A DNA stretch of 64,000 bases from the NCBI RefSeq assembly GCF_014204535.1, contig NZ_JACHLR010000012.1, positions 1 through 64,000 on the forward strand, written 5' to 3'. Below the pieces are notes generated by a model. That model had not been told where the DNA came from and searched no databases. It was given only the letters and a program-made list of their open reading frames with translations. A program made the position numbers and the translations under genes. This stretch comes from Novosphingobium chloroacetimidivorans (lineage in GTDB: Bacteria > Pseudomonadota > Alphaproteobacteria > Sphingomonadales > Sphingomonadaceae). Shown here piece by piece: positions 1 through 9,309 of this stretch. Each line of letters begins with the position of its first letter. Position 1 is the first letter of the stretch.

Positions 1-78
1 ATCGGCACCTCGCTCGATGCCTTCAGCCCAGAAGAGTGCCTAAACTATCTCCAGAACTCCGGGTATGCATTCGACTAA
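1..78 (+). CDS. IS630-family transposase, C-terminal fragment (cut by window start)
   Basis: Frame 1 from the first base encodes 25 residues and a TAA stop: IGTSLDAFSPEECLNYLQNS then GYAFD. This matches the usual end of IS630-family DDE transposases, a short helix with the pattern FxPxECxNYxxxxGY after the catalytic domain. Only the tail is visible, so the catalytic residues, full length and left terminal repeat cannot be checked. The right end of the element should lie within the next few dozen bases, but I could not define an inverted repeat without the other end. Family assignment rests on this short tail only. Confidence 0.7.
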   Translation: MGTSLDAFSPEECLNYLQNSGYAFD

Positions 79-115
79 ACCGAAAATGCTCTAGCTCCGC
101 ATTCGCCGGCGGAGG

Positions 116-535
116 TCGAGTTGTGCCCACCCTCTCCTCCTCAGAGGACGGGGAGCCAGATCCTCCCCTGCAAGGGGACGGGGACCGCCTGCGTAGCAGG
201 TGGTGGAGGGGTGTAACCCTCTCGTCCGAGCACTCCGCCAGCGGTGACACCCCTCCGTCACGCCTTTCAGGCGCGCCACCTCCCATTGCAGGGGAGTATC
301 TGGCTGTCCTCCCCCCCGCGTCGGGGAGGGGGACCGCCAGCGTAGCTGGTGGTGGTGGGGACTCGCGTCCTCACGCAAACCTTGGAGGAACCCGCCTGCA
401 GCCTCACGCCGTGCCGAGACTCCCCTCCACCACGCTTCGCGCGGTCCCCCTCCCCGTGCCGGGGAGGACAGATGCTTCCCTCTAAGGAGAGGTGGCAGGC
501 CGCAGGACTGACAGAGGTTGTGCAATTACGTCGGC
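116..535. repeat. Compound G+C-rich palindromic repeat cluster (family A), copy 1
   Basis: The gene-free stretch 79-685 is mostly this cluster. It carries inverted modules such as CTCCCCTGCAAGGGGA, ACCCTCTCGTCCGAGCACT, GGTGACACCCCTCCGTCA and GTCCCCCTCCCCGTGCCGGG. The same modules, in changed order and orientation, recur at about 4619-4925 and 32743-33118, so this is a dispersed non-coding family. Reading frames through it are artefacts of its composition. Bases 536-685 before the apaG stop show nothing I can name. Confidence 0.8.
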
Positions 536-685
536 TATGAAGCCGCCTCGCGGCTGCCGCCCCCCTTAAGGCAGGATTTCAAGCCACAAATGGCGGCACG
601 CACCATCTGGATTTGGTGAAATCGAATCGCACGACCCTCAGAACACGCTGCGCCACGCCCCACGACAGGGCGGACCACCGCAAGC

Positions 686-1084
686 TCAGCCCGCCGTAGC
701 AGGCGCCGCCAGCGGGAAGAACGGGATCGCCGCGCGAAGATCCGAGCCGTCGGCGCGTTCGAAGGTGTAGTGGCCTTCCATGCTGCCGTGCGGCGTCGCC
801 AACGGACAGCCCGAGACATAGTCGTGGCTCTGGCCGGGCTGGAGCAGCGGTTGCTCACCCACGACACCCTCACCCTCCACGAGGTTCACCGCGCCATGCC
901 CGTCGGTGATGCGCCAGTGGCGAGTCATCAGGCGGACCGGCTGGGTGCCGTGGTTCTCGATACGAATGTGGTAGACCCAGAACCACTTGCCGGCCTCCAC
1001 CCGCGATTGCTCGGGCAGGAAGTTCACCGCGACCCGCACGGTGATCCCGTCTGTGACGGCGGCGTGTTGGAACAGTTCCTTCAT
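686..1084 (-). CDS. apaG: ApaG (DUF525) protein
   Basis: The 132-residue product is the normal length for ApaG, a single Ig-like beta-sandwich domain historically linked to divalent cation phenotypes; its biochemical role is still unclear. Visible family signatures are the glycine loop GEGVVGEQP at residues 71-79, the segment YVSGCPL at 89-95 and GSMEGHY at 100-106. The ATG at 1084 gives the canonical N-terminus MKELFQHAAVTDGITVRVAV. It lies 99 bases downstream of metZ on the same strand, so both may be on one transcript. No signal peptide or membrane segment is present, so it should be cytoplasmic. Confidence 0.95.
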   Translation of the reverse strand: MKELFQHAAVTDGITVRVAVNFLPEQSRVEAGKWFWVYHIRIENHGTQPVRLMTRHWRITDGHGAVNLVEGEGVVGEQPLLQPGQSHDYVSGCPLATPHGSMEGHYTFERADGSDLRAAIPFFPLAAPATAG

Positions 1085-1183
1085 CTCGATACGAAAGGTA
1101 ACGGTTCGGATCGCCCGGTCAACTCCGTTGGCGCGGGAAAATTTTGCAAGTGCGAGGGAACGCTCCCACGCACCTCCAGCGCC

Positions 1184-2392
1184 TTACAGACCAGCCTGTG
1201 CGAAGGCCCGGTCCAGGTCCTCGATCAGGTCGTCGGGATCTTCCAGGCCGACGTTCAGGCGCAGCATGCCTTCGCCGATGCCCATGTCCTCCCGCGCCTC
1301 GGGCCCCATGTTGTGGTGGGTGCTCGACGCCGGGTGGCACATCAGCGAGCGCGAATCGCCGATGTTGTTGGAGATGTCGATCAGCTCCAGCGCATCGAGC
1401 AAGGCATGCGCCTGCACGCGGCCGCCATCGAGCACGAAGCTGAAGATCGGCCCGCAATCGTCCATCTGCTTCACTGCCAGCGCGTGCTGCGGATGGCTCT
1501 CCAGCCAGGGATGGAGGATGCGCGGCACGCGGCTCTCGACGAACCGGCCGACCTTCAGCGCGTTCTCGCTCTGGCGGCGGGCGCGCAAGTCGAGCGTCTC
1601 AAGCCCCTTGAGCACCACCCACGCATTGAACGGCGAGAGGTTCGGACCCGTATTGCGCTGGAACGGCAGCAGCTTGTCGTTGATGAACTCGTGCGAGCCG
1701 CAGACCGCGCCCGCGAGCACGCGGCCCTGCCCGTCCATCAGCTTGGTCGCGGAATAGGCGACGACGTCCGCTCCGAACTCCATCGGGCGCTGCAGCGCCG
1801 GGCTGCAGAAGGCGTTGTCGACCACCGAGGTGATGCCATGCGCCCGCGCCAGGCCGCAGATGAACTCCAGGTCGGCGATATCCATGGTAGGGTTCGCCGG
1901 CGTCTCGAAGAAGAACACCTTGGTGTTGGGCCGGATCGCGGCGTCCCACGCGGCATTGTCGCGCGCGTCGACCACGGTGACGTCCACGCCGAAGCGCGGC
2001 AGCAGGTGGTCGCCCAGCCAGCGGCACGATCCGAACGCGGCCCTGGCAGTGACCATGTGATCGCCCGCGGACAGCTGGCACAGCAGCGCCGCCGTCATCG
2101 CCGCCATGCCCGAGGCCTGGGTGCGGCACGCTTCCGCGCCTTCCAGCAGGGCGATGCGCTCTTCCAGCATCTGCACCGTCGGGTTCTGCAGGCGCGAATA
2201 GGTCATGCCCGAGTCTTCGCCGGCAAAGCGCGCGGCGACGGTGGCGGCATCGTCGTAGGTGTAGCCCGAGGTGAGGAACAGCGCTTCGCTGGTTTCGCCC
2301 ATCTCCGAGCGCCAGGTGCCACCACGGATAGCCCGGGTGGCCGGCCGCCATTGCGAGGTCTTGGTGCGATCTTGTCCGGTTGTGCGCTTCAT
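1184..2392 (-). CDS. metZ: O-succinylhomoserine sulfhydrylase
   Basis: A 402-residue PLP enzyme of the Cys/Met metabolism family. MetZ makes homocysteine directly from O-succinylhomoserine and sulfide in methionine synthesis. The PLP lysine is K217 in SATKLMDGQG, and D192 in VVDNAF would contact the pyridine nitrogen. YSRLQNPT (residues 65-72) and the absence of a long N-terminal extension fit MetZ better than cystathionine beta-lyase. I chose the ATG at 2392 (MKRTTGQDRTK) because the family homology begins just after it; a longer frame reaches 2428 but enters the neighbouring repeat. Close relatives such as MetB or MetY cannot be fully excluded by eye. Confidence 0.9.
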   Translation of the reverse strand: MKRTTGQDRTKTSQWRPATRAIRGGTWRSEMGETSEALFLTSGYTYDDAATVAARFAGEDSGMTYSRLQNPTVQMLEERIALLEGAEACRTQASGMAAMTAALLCQLSAGDHMVTARAAFGSCRWLGDHLLPRFGVDVTVVDARDNAAWDAAIRPNTKVFFFETPANPTMDIADLEFICGLARAHGITSVVDNAFCSPALQRPMEFGADVVAYSATKLMDGQGRVLAGAVCGSHEFINDKLLPFQRNTGPNLSPFNAWVVLKGLETLDLRARRQSENALKVGRFVESRVPRILHPWLESHPQHALAVKQMDDCGPIFSFVLDGGRVQAHALLDALELIDISNNIGDSRSLMCHPASSTHHNMGPEAREDMGIGEGMLRLNVGLEDPDDLIEDLDRAFAQAGL

Positions 2393-2401
2393 GATCGCGC
2401 G

Positions 2402-2575
2402 TTTACGGGCGAGGCCGCCTGGAGACAAGGGGAAGCCCCTCCACCACTGCCTACGGCGTCGGTCCCCCTCCCCGAGACAAGCTCGGAGAGGACCTTAGGT
2501 TGCTCTCGAATTCCTCCCCGAGCTTGTCTCGGGGAGGGGGACCGCTCGCGAAGCGAGTGGTGGAGGGCTAGCGCC
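2402..2575. repeat. Palindromic repeat element upstream of metZ
   Basis: Two inverted modules, CTCCCCGAGACAAGCTCGGAG and CTCCCCGAGCTTGTCTCGGGG, flank a short centre and are bounded by GGTGGAGGG-type arms also seen in family A. The element fills most of the divergent gap between metZ and the mannosyltransferase gene, so it must overlap or adjoin both promoters. No SAM riboswitch fold was recognised here upstream of metZ. Confidence 0.7.
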
Positions 2576-2629
2576 CTCTCGCTACAAACCCTTGCGAGCG
2601 CCACCCGCCACCCTTATGCCGCCGCCCCG

Positions 2630-3907
2630 ATGCAAGCCTCACGCGACCGCGATCCCCTGCCCTGGTGCCTGGCGATCGGCTTCGCGTTCCTGGTGGTGTG
2701 CCTCCACCGGCTCGGCCTGCCCGACAAGATCTACTTCGACGAAGTCCACTACGTCAAAGCGGCACGCAAGCTGCTGCAGGGTCTGCCCGCCAACCGCGAG
2801 CACCCGATGTTCGCCAAGGAGGTGATCGCCGCCTCGATCGCGCTGCTGGGCGACCGGCCCTGGGCCTGGCGCATTCCCTCGGTGCTGTTCGGAGTGCTGG
2901 GCCTGCACGCCTATGGCCGGTTCGTCTGGTACGTCACCCTGCGCCGGCGCGCGACGATCCTGGCGGCGATCCTGCTCGCCACCAACTTCCTGTGGTTCGC
3001 GCAGAGCCGCATCGCCATGCTCGACATGGTGTCGGCCGGCCTCGGCATGGTGGCGCTCTGGCAGTTCGCCGCGCTGATCCGCGAGCCTGGGAGGAACCCC
3101 CGGCTGCGGCTGGCGGCCTGCGGCATCGCCATGGGTCTGTCGCTCGGCGCCAAGTGGAGCATCGCCCCTGCCCTCGCATTGCCCGGGCTGACGTTCCTGG
3201 GCCTACGCTTGCGCGCAAACGGCTGGCGGGTGGTCGGACGCAAGGGTGCGGGGCCAGTCCCTGGCATCTCGCTGGCAGAGGCCGCGTTCTGGCTCGGCCT
3301 GCTGCCGCTGGCGCTCTACTGGCTGACCTATCTGCCGGGCATGTTCTGGACCAACCGGCCGATCGATCCGCTCGGCTTCGTGCACCACCACCAGTACATG
3401 CTCAAGCTGCAGGACAGCGTGAAGAAGCTGCATCCCTATCGCAGCGTCTGGTACCAGTGGGTGATCAACTGGCGCGCGATCTGGTACCTCTACGAGTTCG
3501 TCGACGGGGCGCAGCGCGGCATCCTGCTGATCGGCAATCCCTTCACCATGCTGGCCGGCCTGCCGGCGCTGCTCTGGTGCCTGTGGATCGGCATCGCCAG
3601 GCGCCGGTGGGACGCGCTGGTGTTCGTCGTGCTCTACACAGCGACGCTGATGCTGTGGGCGGTGAACGGCAAGCCGATCCAGTTCTACTACCATTACCTG
3701 CTGCCCGCCGCTTTCCTGATGGCCTGCCTGGCGCTCGCCCTGGACGCGATCTGGTCGCGGGCCGACCGCTGGCGCTGGGTCGCGCCTGCCGCGATGGCCG
3801 TGGCGCTGGGCATGTTCGTCTACTTCTACCCGATCATCTCGGCGGCGCGGCTGCACCACGGCAAGCAGAGCTACGCGCAATGGATGTGGCTGAAGAGCTG
3901 GCGCTAA
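2630..3907 (+). CDS. PMT-family (GT39) phospholipid-carrier-dependent mannosyltransferase
   Basis: A 425-residue polytopic membrane protein of the dolichyl-phosphate-mannose protein mannosyltransferase superfamily. These enzymes use a polyprenyl-phosphate sugar at the periplasmic face to glycosylate proteins or lipid A-like acceptors. The first external loop carries the acidic signature YFDEVHYVKAARKLL (about residues 31-45), followed by REHPMFAKEVIAA, the usual placement of the catalytic Asp-Glu pair. Many hydrophobic segments follow, and the C-terminal half has a hydrophilic loop starting FVHHHQYMLKLQD. The ATG at 2630 was chosen because upstream sequence is repeat. A polyprenyl-phosphate mannose synthase homologue about 1 kb downstream (4930-6111) could supply the donor. 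Acceptor unknown. Confidence 0.85.
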   Translation: MQASRDRDPLPWCLAIGFAFLVVCLHRLGLPDKIYFDEVHYVKAARKLLQGLPANREHPMFAKEVIAASIALLGDRPWAWRIPSVLFGVLGLHAYGRFVWYVTLRRRATILAAILLATNFLWFAQSRIAMLDMVSAGLGMVALWQFAALIREPGRNPRLRLAACGIAMGLSLGAKWSIAPALALPGLTFLGLRLRANGWRVVGRKGAGPVPGISLAEAAFWLGLLPLALYWLTYLPGMFWTNRPIDPLGFVHHHQYMLKLQDSVKKLHPYRSVWYQWVINWRAIWYLYEFVDGAQRGILLIGNPFTMLAGLPALLWCLWIGIARRRWDALVFVVLYTATLMLWAVNGKPIQFYYHYLLPAAFLMACLALALDAIWSRADRWRWVAPAAMAVALGMFVYFYPIISAARLHHGKQSYAQWMWLKSWR

Positions 3908-3944
3908 TAGCGCCGGGGGGATGTGGCTGAAAAGTTGGCGCTGA
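3885..3944 (+). repeat. Imperfect tandem duplication of a gene 3' end
   Basis: The last coding bases of the mannosyltransferase, ATGTGGCTGAAGAGCTGGCG followed by TAA (3885-3908), recur 36 bases later as ATGTGGCTGAAAAGTTGGCG followed by TGA (3921-3944). Both copies read MWLKSWR-stop. The second differs at two internal bases and in the stop codon. It looks like a small local duplication of the C-terminus, now non-coding. Confidence 0.85.
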
Positions 3945-3998
3945 CGGCCTCCAGGGGGCATGAGAAGCCGCCAGCGCCGCACCGGATCGCGATCGGGA

Positions 3999-4487
3999 TC
4001 ACGCCACGAGCCGGTGCCTTTCGTCGCCCGCACCGGCGAGCATCCGCTTCCAGTTGTCGAGCGTGAAGGCGGCGAGATACTCGGCCTGCATCTCGGCGGT
4101 GAGCACTTCGACCATGCGGTCGCCCTCAACCCACAGCTCGACGACGCCGAACACGCCGCCACGCTTGCGGTACTTGGCCGGCCAGTCCTCGCGGCGGGCG
4201 ATGGCGAAGACTTCGTCCTGGGACAGGCGCGTGGCCATGGCGAAATGGGTGGAGCACAAGCCGCCCTCGCCCGGCACGCCGATGGCGTCGGCATCGCCCG
4301 GCATCTCCATCAGCTCGGTACCACGCGGGTAGACTTCGATGGCGGTGCTGCGCTCGTCGCCGGCGTGCGCGATCCAGCTGCCTTCGGCGACTGGCGGAAA
4401 CGGCGTGGCCTCGCCGCCGAACAGTTCGGCCAGGACAGTGGCGACGCGGCGCGGGTCGCGCGCGTCGATGGAAACATGGAACAGCAT
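3999..4487 (-). CDS. VOC-family (glyoxalase/dioxygenase fold) protein
   Basis: A 162-residue protein beginning MLFHVSIDARDPRRVATVLA, the usual opening of a vicinal-oxygen-chelate domain (beta strand, then a helix with the ARDP turn). A second beta-alpha unit may start near SGTHFAMAT-like text (about 90-100, CSTHFAMATRLSQDE). H4 and H94 could be metal ligands, and E132 in VELWVEGD may be a third, but this is inference. The ATG at 4487 is preceded by GGGAG nine bases upstream; a longer frame to 4625 lacks family similarity. Substrate unknown. It is isolated between the mannosyltransferase gene and a repeat cluster. Confidence 0.7.
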   Translation of the reverse strand: MLFHVSIDARDPRRVATVLAELFGGEATPFPPVAEGSWIAHAGDERSTAIEVYPRGTELMEMPGDADAIGVPGEGGLCSTHFAMATRLSQDEVFAIARREDWPAKYRKRGGVFGVVELWVEGDRMVEVLTAEMQAEYLAAFTLDNWKRMLAGAGDERHRLVA

Positions 4488-4618
4488 GGGTCTTCTCCCG
4501 ATCTCGCTAGATGCGGGTCGAGAAGACGACGCCGGAGCATGGGGCAACGCACGTCCGTCGAAAGTCCGACGGTCCGCGACGAACGTCAGGGTCGCTGCAA
4601 GGGGAGAATCCGCAGACC

Positions 4619-4925
4619 TTGTCATCCCCGATGCGGGGAGGGGGACCGCTCGCGCAGCGAGGGGTGGTGGGGACTCGCGTCCTCAAGCCATGTCGGAATG
4701 AACCCGCCGGCAGCCTCACGCCACGCCGAGACTTCCCTCCACCACGCTTCGCGCGGTCCCCCTCCAAGTGCCGGGGAGGACAGATCCTCTCCTCTAAGGG
4801 GAGGTGGCAGTCCGCAGGACTGACGGAAGGGTGTAACCCTCTCGTCCGAGCACTACTCTAGCGGTGACACCCCTCCGTCAGCCGCTACGCGCCTACCACC
4901 TCCCCTTGCAGGGGAGGATCTGGCA
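4619..4925. repeat. Compound palindromic repeat cluster (family A), copy 2
   Basis: This fills the gene-free stretch 4488-4929. It shares long blocks with copy 1, for example GTGTAACCCTCTCGTCCGAG (4831-4850) and GGTGACACCCCTCCGTCA. Its right edge, CTCCCCTTGCAGGGGAGGAT, ends within ten bases of the stop codon of the mannose-synthase gene, so it could also act as a transcript-end hairpin there. Bases 4488-4618 show no gene or recognised site. Confidence 0.8.
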
Positions 4926-4929
4926 ACGC

Positions 4930-6111
4930 TCAGTTCGCGCCGTACTTGCCCCAGACGAACTTGGAGGAGAGCGCAAAATTCCATACCGAGGCCATGACCA
5001 CGCCGACCAGCGCCGCCGGATACTCGTGGATGCCATAGTGCACCAGGATTGCCGAGACGCCGACGTTGGCGGTCAGCCCGACCGAGCATGTCAGCGCGAA
5101 CTTGGCCCAGCCGCGCATCAGCGGCACGAAGCCGGTCAGGCGCTTGTCGGCATAGGTCAGCGCGTTGTTGAGGAAGAAGTTGAACGTCATCGCGCAGACC
5201 GCGGCGATCGTCTGGCCGACCTCGAATGCGCCGACCAGCTGCCCCTTCATGCCCGGTCCGCCGAATGCGGTCAGGAACGCGCTGAGCACCGCCATGTGGA
5301 CGATGACGCCGACTGCACCGATGGTGCCGAACAGCGCGAAGCGGGTAGGAATGATGCGGCCCAGCCACTTGTCATAGAGGCCCACGAGAAATTCGAACAC
5401 GACCGTCCTATCGAGCTTGCTCTCGCCCTCGGCACGCGCGGCGAAGTCGAGCGGGAATTCCTTGACCCGCAGCGGAGTCTCCACCGTGGCGAGGATGTCG
5501 AGCAGGATCTTGAAGCCCACGCCGGACAGGCGATGCGCGTCGGCGCGCAGCGTTTCGGTGCGCAGCATGAAGAACCCGCTCATCGGATCGGTCAGCTGGA
5601 CGCCGGTGACCTTGCGCGCCAGGTTGTTGGCGAAGCCCGATGCCTTGACCCGGTCGGGCCGGTTCCATGCCTCGGTGCTGGCGCCTTCGCAGAAGCGCGA
5701 GGCATAGGACAGATCGTACTCGCCCGATTGAATTGCCCGGAGCATGCCGGGCAGCAGCTTGGGATCGTGCTGGTGATCGGCGTCCATCACCGCGACGACC
5801 GGCGAGGCGGTGGCGCACATGCCCTCGATCGCGGCGGACGACAGCCCGCGCCGGCCGATGCGCTGGATGACCCGCAGGCGCGGATCGCGCAAGGAGATCT
5901 GGCGCGCCATGTCGGCGGTTCCGTCCGGGCTGTTGTCGTCGACGACGATCGCCTCCCAGGCGATGCCTTGCAGCGCGGCATCGAGCCGCTCGACCAGGGT
6001 CTCGAGATTGTTGCGCTCGTTGAACGTCGGCAGGACGATCGCGAGTTCGAGCGGCTTGCCGACAGCGTCAACGGCCTGGACAAGGTCGGATTGGGGCATG
6101 TTCATGGGCAC
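4930..6111 (-). CDS. Polyprenyl-phosphate mannose synthase (GT2) fused to GtrA domain
   Basis: The 393-residue protein has two parts. Residues about 20-245 are a GT-A family 2 glycosyltransferase like dolichol-phosphate mannose synthase: LAIVLPTFNERNNL, VVDDNSPDGTADMA, and the metal-binding motif MDADHQHDP. Residues about 262-390 are a GtrA-like four-helix membrane domain, starting FALFGTIGAVGVIVH, of the kind thought to flip or position polyprenyl-linked sugars. The fusion suggests a membrane-bound enzyme that makes polyprenyl-phosphate mannose (or glucose) on the cytoplasmic side and assists its translocation. The start could also be one of two ATGs a few codons in. A PMT-type acceptor transferase lies at 2630-3907 on the other strand. 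Confidence 0.88.
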   Translation of the reverse strand: MPMNMPQSDLVQAVDAVGKPLELAIVLPTFNERNNLETLVERLDAALQGIAWEAIVVDDNSPDGTADMARQISLRDPRLRVIQRIGRRGLSSAAIEGMCATASPVVAVMDADHQHDPKLLPGMLRAIQSGEYDLSYASRFCEGASTEAWNRPDRVKASGFANNLARKVTGVQLTDPMSGFFMLRTETLRADAHRLSGVGFKILLDILATVETPLRVKEFPLDFAARAEGESKLDRTVVFEFLVGLYDKWLGRIIPTRFALFGTIGAVGVIVHMAVLSAFLTAFGGPGMKGQLVGAFEVGQTIAAVCAMTFNFFLNNALTYADKRLTGFVPLMRGWAKFALTCSVGLTANVGVSAILVHYGIHEYPAALVGVVMASVWNFALSSKFVWGKYGAN

Positions 6112-6188
6112 CGGCTGTATATGGTAAACCTGAAAGAAGCTTTAGCGCAAACAGCGTGTGCAGCTCACGCCGTGCTCATAGCGGCCGC

Positions 6189-7247
<1,059 letters not shown>

Positions 7248-7262
7248 GCCCGCTCCCCGGCC

Positions 7263-7874
7263 TCAATCGTCGCCAATCAGACGCGACCAGCGGTCGCGCA
7301 CAATAGAGCGCGCCGCCATAACGTCTGCGCGCCGTTCGGCAAGCGGGTAGCGCGCCAGTTCACGGCCGATGCGATCGAAGGCGTCGAAGATCGCGGGCCA
7401 GTCCCCCTCCTCGGGCCGCTTCGCAGCCACGCCATAGCCAAGCTCGCGCAGCAGCAGCACTTCGTAGGACAGCAGCGGCACCGCCCAGCCCCGCGCCGAG
7501 GGCGCCACGGTGATCGCGGTCAGCAGTCCGGCCAAGGCATCGAACAGCGCGGGGAATGGTTGACGCTCGGGCAAGCTGGCGGCGGTCAGCGCGGTGACCC
7601 AGGCGATCCCGGCCGCCGGCAGCGGCTCGCCCAGCCACGGTCCCCGGCTCTCCTGCAGTTCCACCCGGGCGAACGGCAGCTGGCTTTCCGAACGCGAACG
7701 CACCTCCGCCTCCACCAGGTTGCCGGGCAGCAGGACGGGGCGCAAGTGTCGCCCTCGCCCACCCGCGACATAGGCGCCGATCAGACCCTGCTCGGCGGTA
7801 AGCAGCCGCGCGATGACGGCGGTTTCGGCATGCGGCCGGTGAGCACAGACGATGGCGGGGCCGCGGAAATGCAT
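7263..7874 (-). CDS. recO: DNA repair protein RecO
   Basis: The 203-residue protein begins MHFRGPAIVCAHRPHAETAV, matching the OB-fold N-terminal domain of RecO, with LTAEQGLIGAYVAGGRGRHL following. RecO binds SSB-coated single-stranded DNA and loads RecA together with RecR in the RecFOR pathway. The C-terminal half is helical (YEVLLLRELGYGV). The zinc-finger cysteines found in many RecO proteins are absent, as is common in shorter alphaproteobacterial forms. I used the ATG at 7874 because the longer frame (to 8009) adds a low-complexity leader with no family match. It lies directly upstream of leuB. Confidence 0.9.
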   Translation of the reverse strand: MHFRGPAIVCAHRPHAETAVIARLLTAEQGLIGAYVAGGRGRHLRPVLLPGNLVEAEVRSRSESQLPFARVELQESRGPWLGEPLPAAGIAWVTALTAASLPERQPFPALFDALAGLLTAITVAPSARGWAVPLLSYEVLLLRELGYGVAAKRPEEGDWPAIFDAFDRIGRELARYPLAERRADVMAARSIVRDRWSRLIGDD

Positions 7875-8022
7875 GGGTTGGGTCTGGAACCGAACGAAGG
7901 TCAAAGCAACATGTCGGCCCGGACTTGATCTGGAGCCGGGTTCGCTGTCGCGCGAGCTGACACCGCTACGGCGACAGATTCGTGATTGTCGCAACCGGTC
8001 CCGGATCAAGTCCGGGACGAGG

Positions 8023-8292
8023 TCAGGACGTTATCGCCTGGCTGGAGTCGTCGCAGGGTTCCGCAGCGGCGACACGGTCGGCCTCGATCAGCGCGTTCTG
8101 CTTGCGACCCATCGTCCAGTTTTGCCCGAGCCGGACGCTGGGATTGGGTGCGCACCAGATCTCGCCGCTGTCGTTCAGGACCGTGACCCAGATCAGGTTA
8201 TGCTCCTGGCCATAGTCGATCATGCCGATGGCGTACCCGTCGCCCTTCTCCAGCACGTGAAGCGGGATCGTCGGGTTCAATTGTGTAAACAT
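8023..8292 (-). CDS. Conserved hypothetical small protein
   Basis: An 89-residue protein (MFTQLNPTIPLHVLEKGDGY at the start) that I do not recognise by function. The middle section, IGMIDYGQEHNLIWVTVLND then SGEIWCAPNPSVRLGQNW, is rich in beta-forming and aromatic residues and looks like one compact beta domain. No signal peptide, membrane segment, zinc site or DNA-binding motif is visible. It sits between ubiK and recO on the same strand, 86 bases before ubiK ends. Its clear start and codon composition like its neighbours support a real gene. Confidence 0.75.
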   Translation of the reverse strand: MFTQLNPTIPLHVLEKGDGYAIGMIDYGQEHNLIWVTVLNDSGEIWCAPNPSVRLGQNWTMGRKQNALIEADRVAAAEPCDDSSQAITS

Positions 8293-8378
8293 GAAACTGT
8301 CTGCCTTCCGCCGCTTATAACTGCGGGCGGCGGCATCCGGTTGCGCGCCCGCAGGTGCAGGCGGCGCGCGGTAGCGCT

Positions 8379-8633
8379 TCAGCTCTTGGCGATGAGCCTC
8401 ATCTCGAGCTCGTCAATCCGCTTCTTCAGCGCTTCGGTTTCCTCGCGCGCCTTGGCGGCCAGGTCCTTGACGGTGTCGAATTCTTCACGGCTGACGAAGT
8501 CCATCTCGCCCATCAGCTCCTTGAAGCGCTCACGCGCGGAGTCGCGAGCCTCGCGGCCGACGCCTGCAAGAGTGCCCGCGGCGCTGTTCATCAGTTTGAC
8601 GAAGTCGGCGATGAATGGGTTTTCGCTTTGCAT
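8379..8633 (-). CDS. ubiK: UbiK / BMFP-domain accessory protein
   Basis: An 84-residue protein with an N-terminal amphipathic region, MQSENPFIADFVKLMNSAAG, and a C-terminal coiled coil (about 46-84, EEFDTVKDLAAKAREETEAL then KKRIDELEMRL). This is the BMFP (YqiC) family. In enterobacteria UbiK is an accessory factor of aerobic ubiquinone synthesis that trimerises and binds membranes. The FVSREEFDTVKDLA segment is the most conserved part of the family. Function is inferred by family only. It lies 39 bases downstream of tspO on the same strand. Confidence 0.88.
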   Translation of the reverse strand: MQSENPFIADFVKLMNSAAGTLAGVGREARDSARERFKELMGEMDFVSREEFDTVKDLAAKAREETEALKKRIDELEMRLIAKS

Positions 8634-8672
8634 GCACCCTAGATGGGGAAATCGGCCGGCCGCCGCAAGAGC

Positions 8673-9227
8673 TCAGAACTCGATACGTTCCACAGCACCG
8701 GACGGGTGCACGCCGTCGAATTCGCGATTGTCCTGCAGGATGGCAAAGTTGAGGTACGTCGCGAACAGGATCCAGGCGAGATAGGGCGCCAGCAACCAGG
8801 CCGCACTCGGACGAATCCGCGCGAACAGCACGATCGTCGCCACCACCGCCACGTCGAGCAGCAGGATATCGACAAGCGCGCCGGTGATACGATGCGCGCC
8901 GAAGAACAGCGGCGACCATGTCAGGTTGATCGCCAGCTGCAAGGCGAACACCGCGGCGGCCAGGCCCCGCCCTCGCGCACCGGCGGCGGACAGGACGATC
9001 GCGAGCGACAGACCCATGAGGATATAGAGCACGCTCCACACCAGCCCGAAGGTCGCGGGTGGCGGATAGCCCACCGGCTTGCGCAAGGCGGCGAACCACG
9101 CCTCGTCCGCGCCGCTGCCCGACAGGACGCCCGAAAGGATGCCCAGCATCAGCACCACCGGCACGCAGACCAGCGCCCATCGGATCACGCCGGCACGCAA
9201 CTGCCATGTGGAGGCCAGGAAGTTCAT
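8673..9227 (-). CDS. tspO: TspO/MBR family membrane protein
   Basis: A 184-residue protein with five predicted transmembrane helices after a short N-terminal section, the standard TspO layout. Family signatures include WFAALRKPVGYPPPATFGLV (about residues 44-63), where the WxPPxxxFxxVW pattern is recognisable, followed by WSVLYILMGLSLAIV and NLTWSPLFFG. TspO proteins bind porphyrins and, in alphaproteobacteria, modulate tetrapyrrole-related expression. The ATG at 9227 begins MNFLASTWQLRAGVIRW; a longer frame to 9443 overlaps tlyA and lacks similarity. The C-terminus beyond the last helix (NREFDGVHPSGAVERIEF) is unremarkable. Confidence 0.9.
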   Translation of the reverse strand: MNFLASTWQLRAGVIRWALVCVPVVLMLGILSGVLSGSGADEAWFAALRKPVGYPPPATFGLVWSVLYILMGLSLAIVLSAAGARGRGLAAAVFALQLAINLTWSPLFFGAHRITGALVDILLLDVAVVATIVLFARIRPSAAWLLAPYLAWILFATYLNFAILQDNREFDGVHPSGAVERIEF

Positions 9228-9309
9228 CCGTTCTGATCGTCCCTCGAATCGCGCGTTCCGGCGCTGTTGTTGCGGTTCAAGGACCTGGACGCAAGAATAC
9301 GGTGGATCG

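Noticed and set aside
116..535. CRISPR array
   Set aside because: Repeats are inverted, unequal and not separated by constant-length spacers; no cas gene is in the window.
770..2629. Long open frame running into the mannosyltransferase gene from upstream
   Set aside because: It lies antisense to apaG and metZ and has shadow-like Arg/His-rich text; the real protein begins at the ATG at 2630.
2393..2629. SAM-responsive riboswitch upstream of metZ
   Set aside because: The region is a palindromic repeat, and no SAM-II or SAM-V type fold was recognised.
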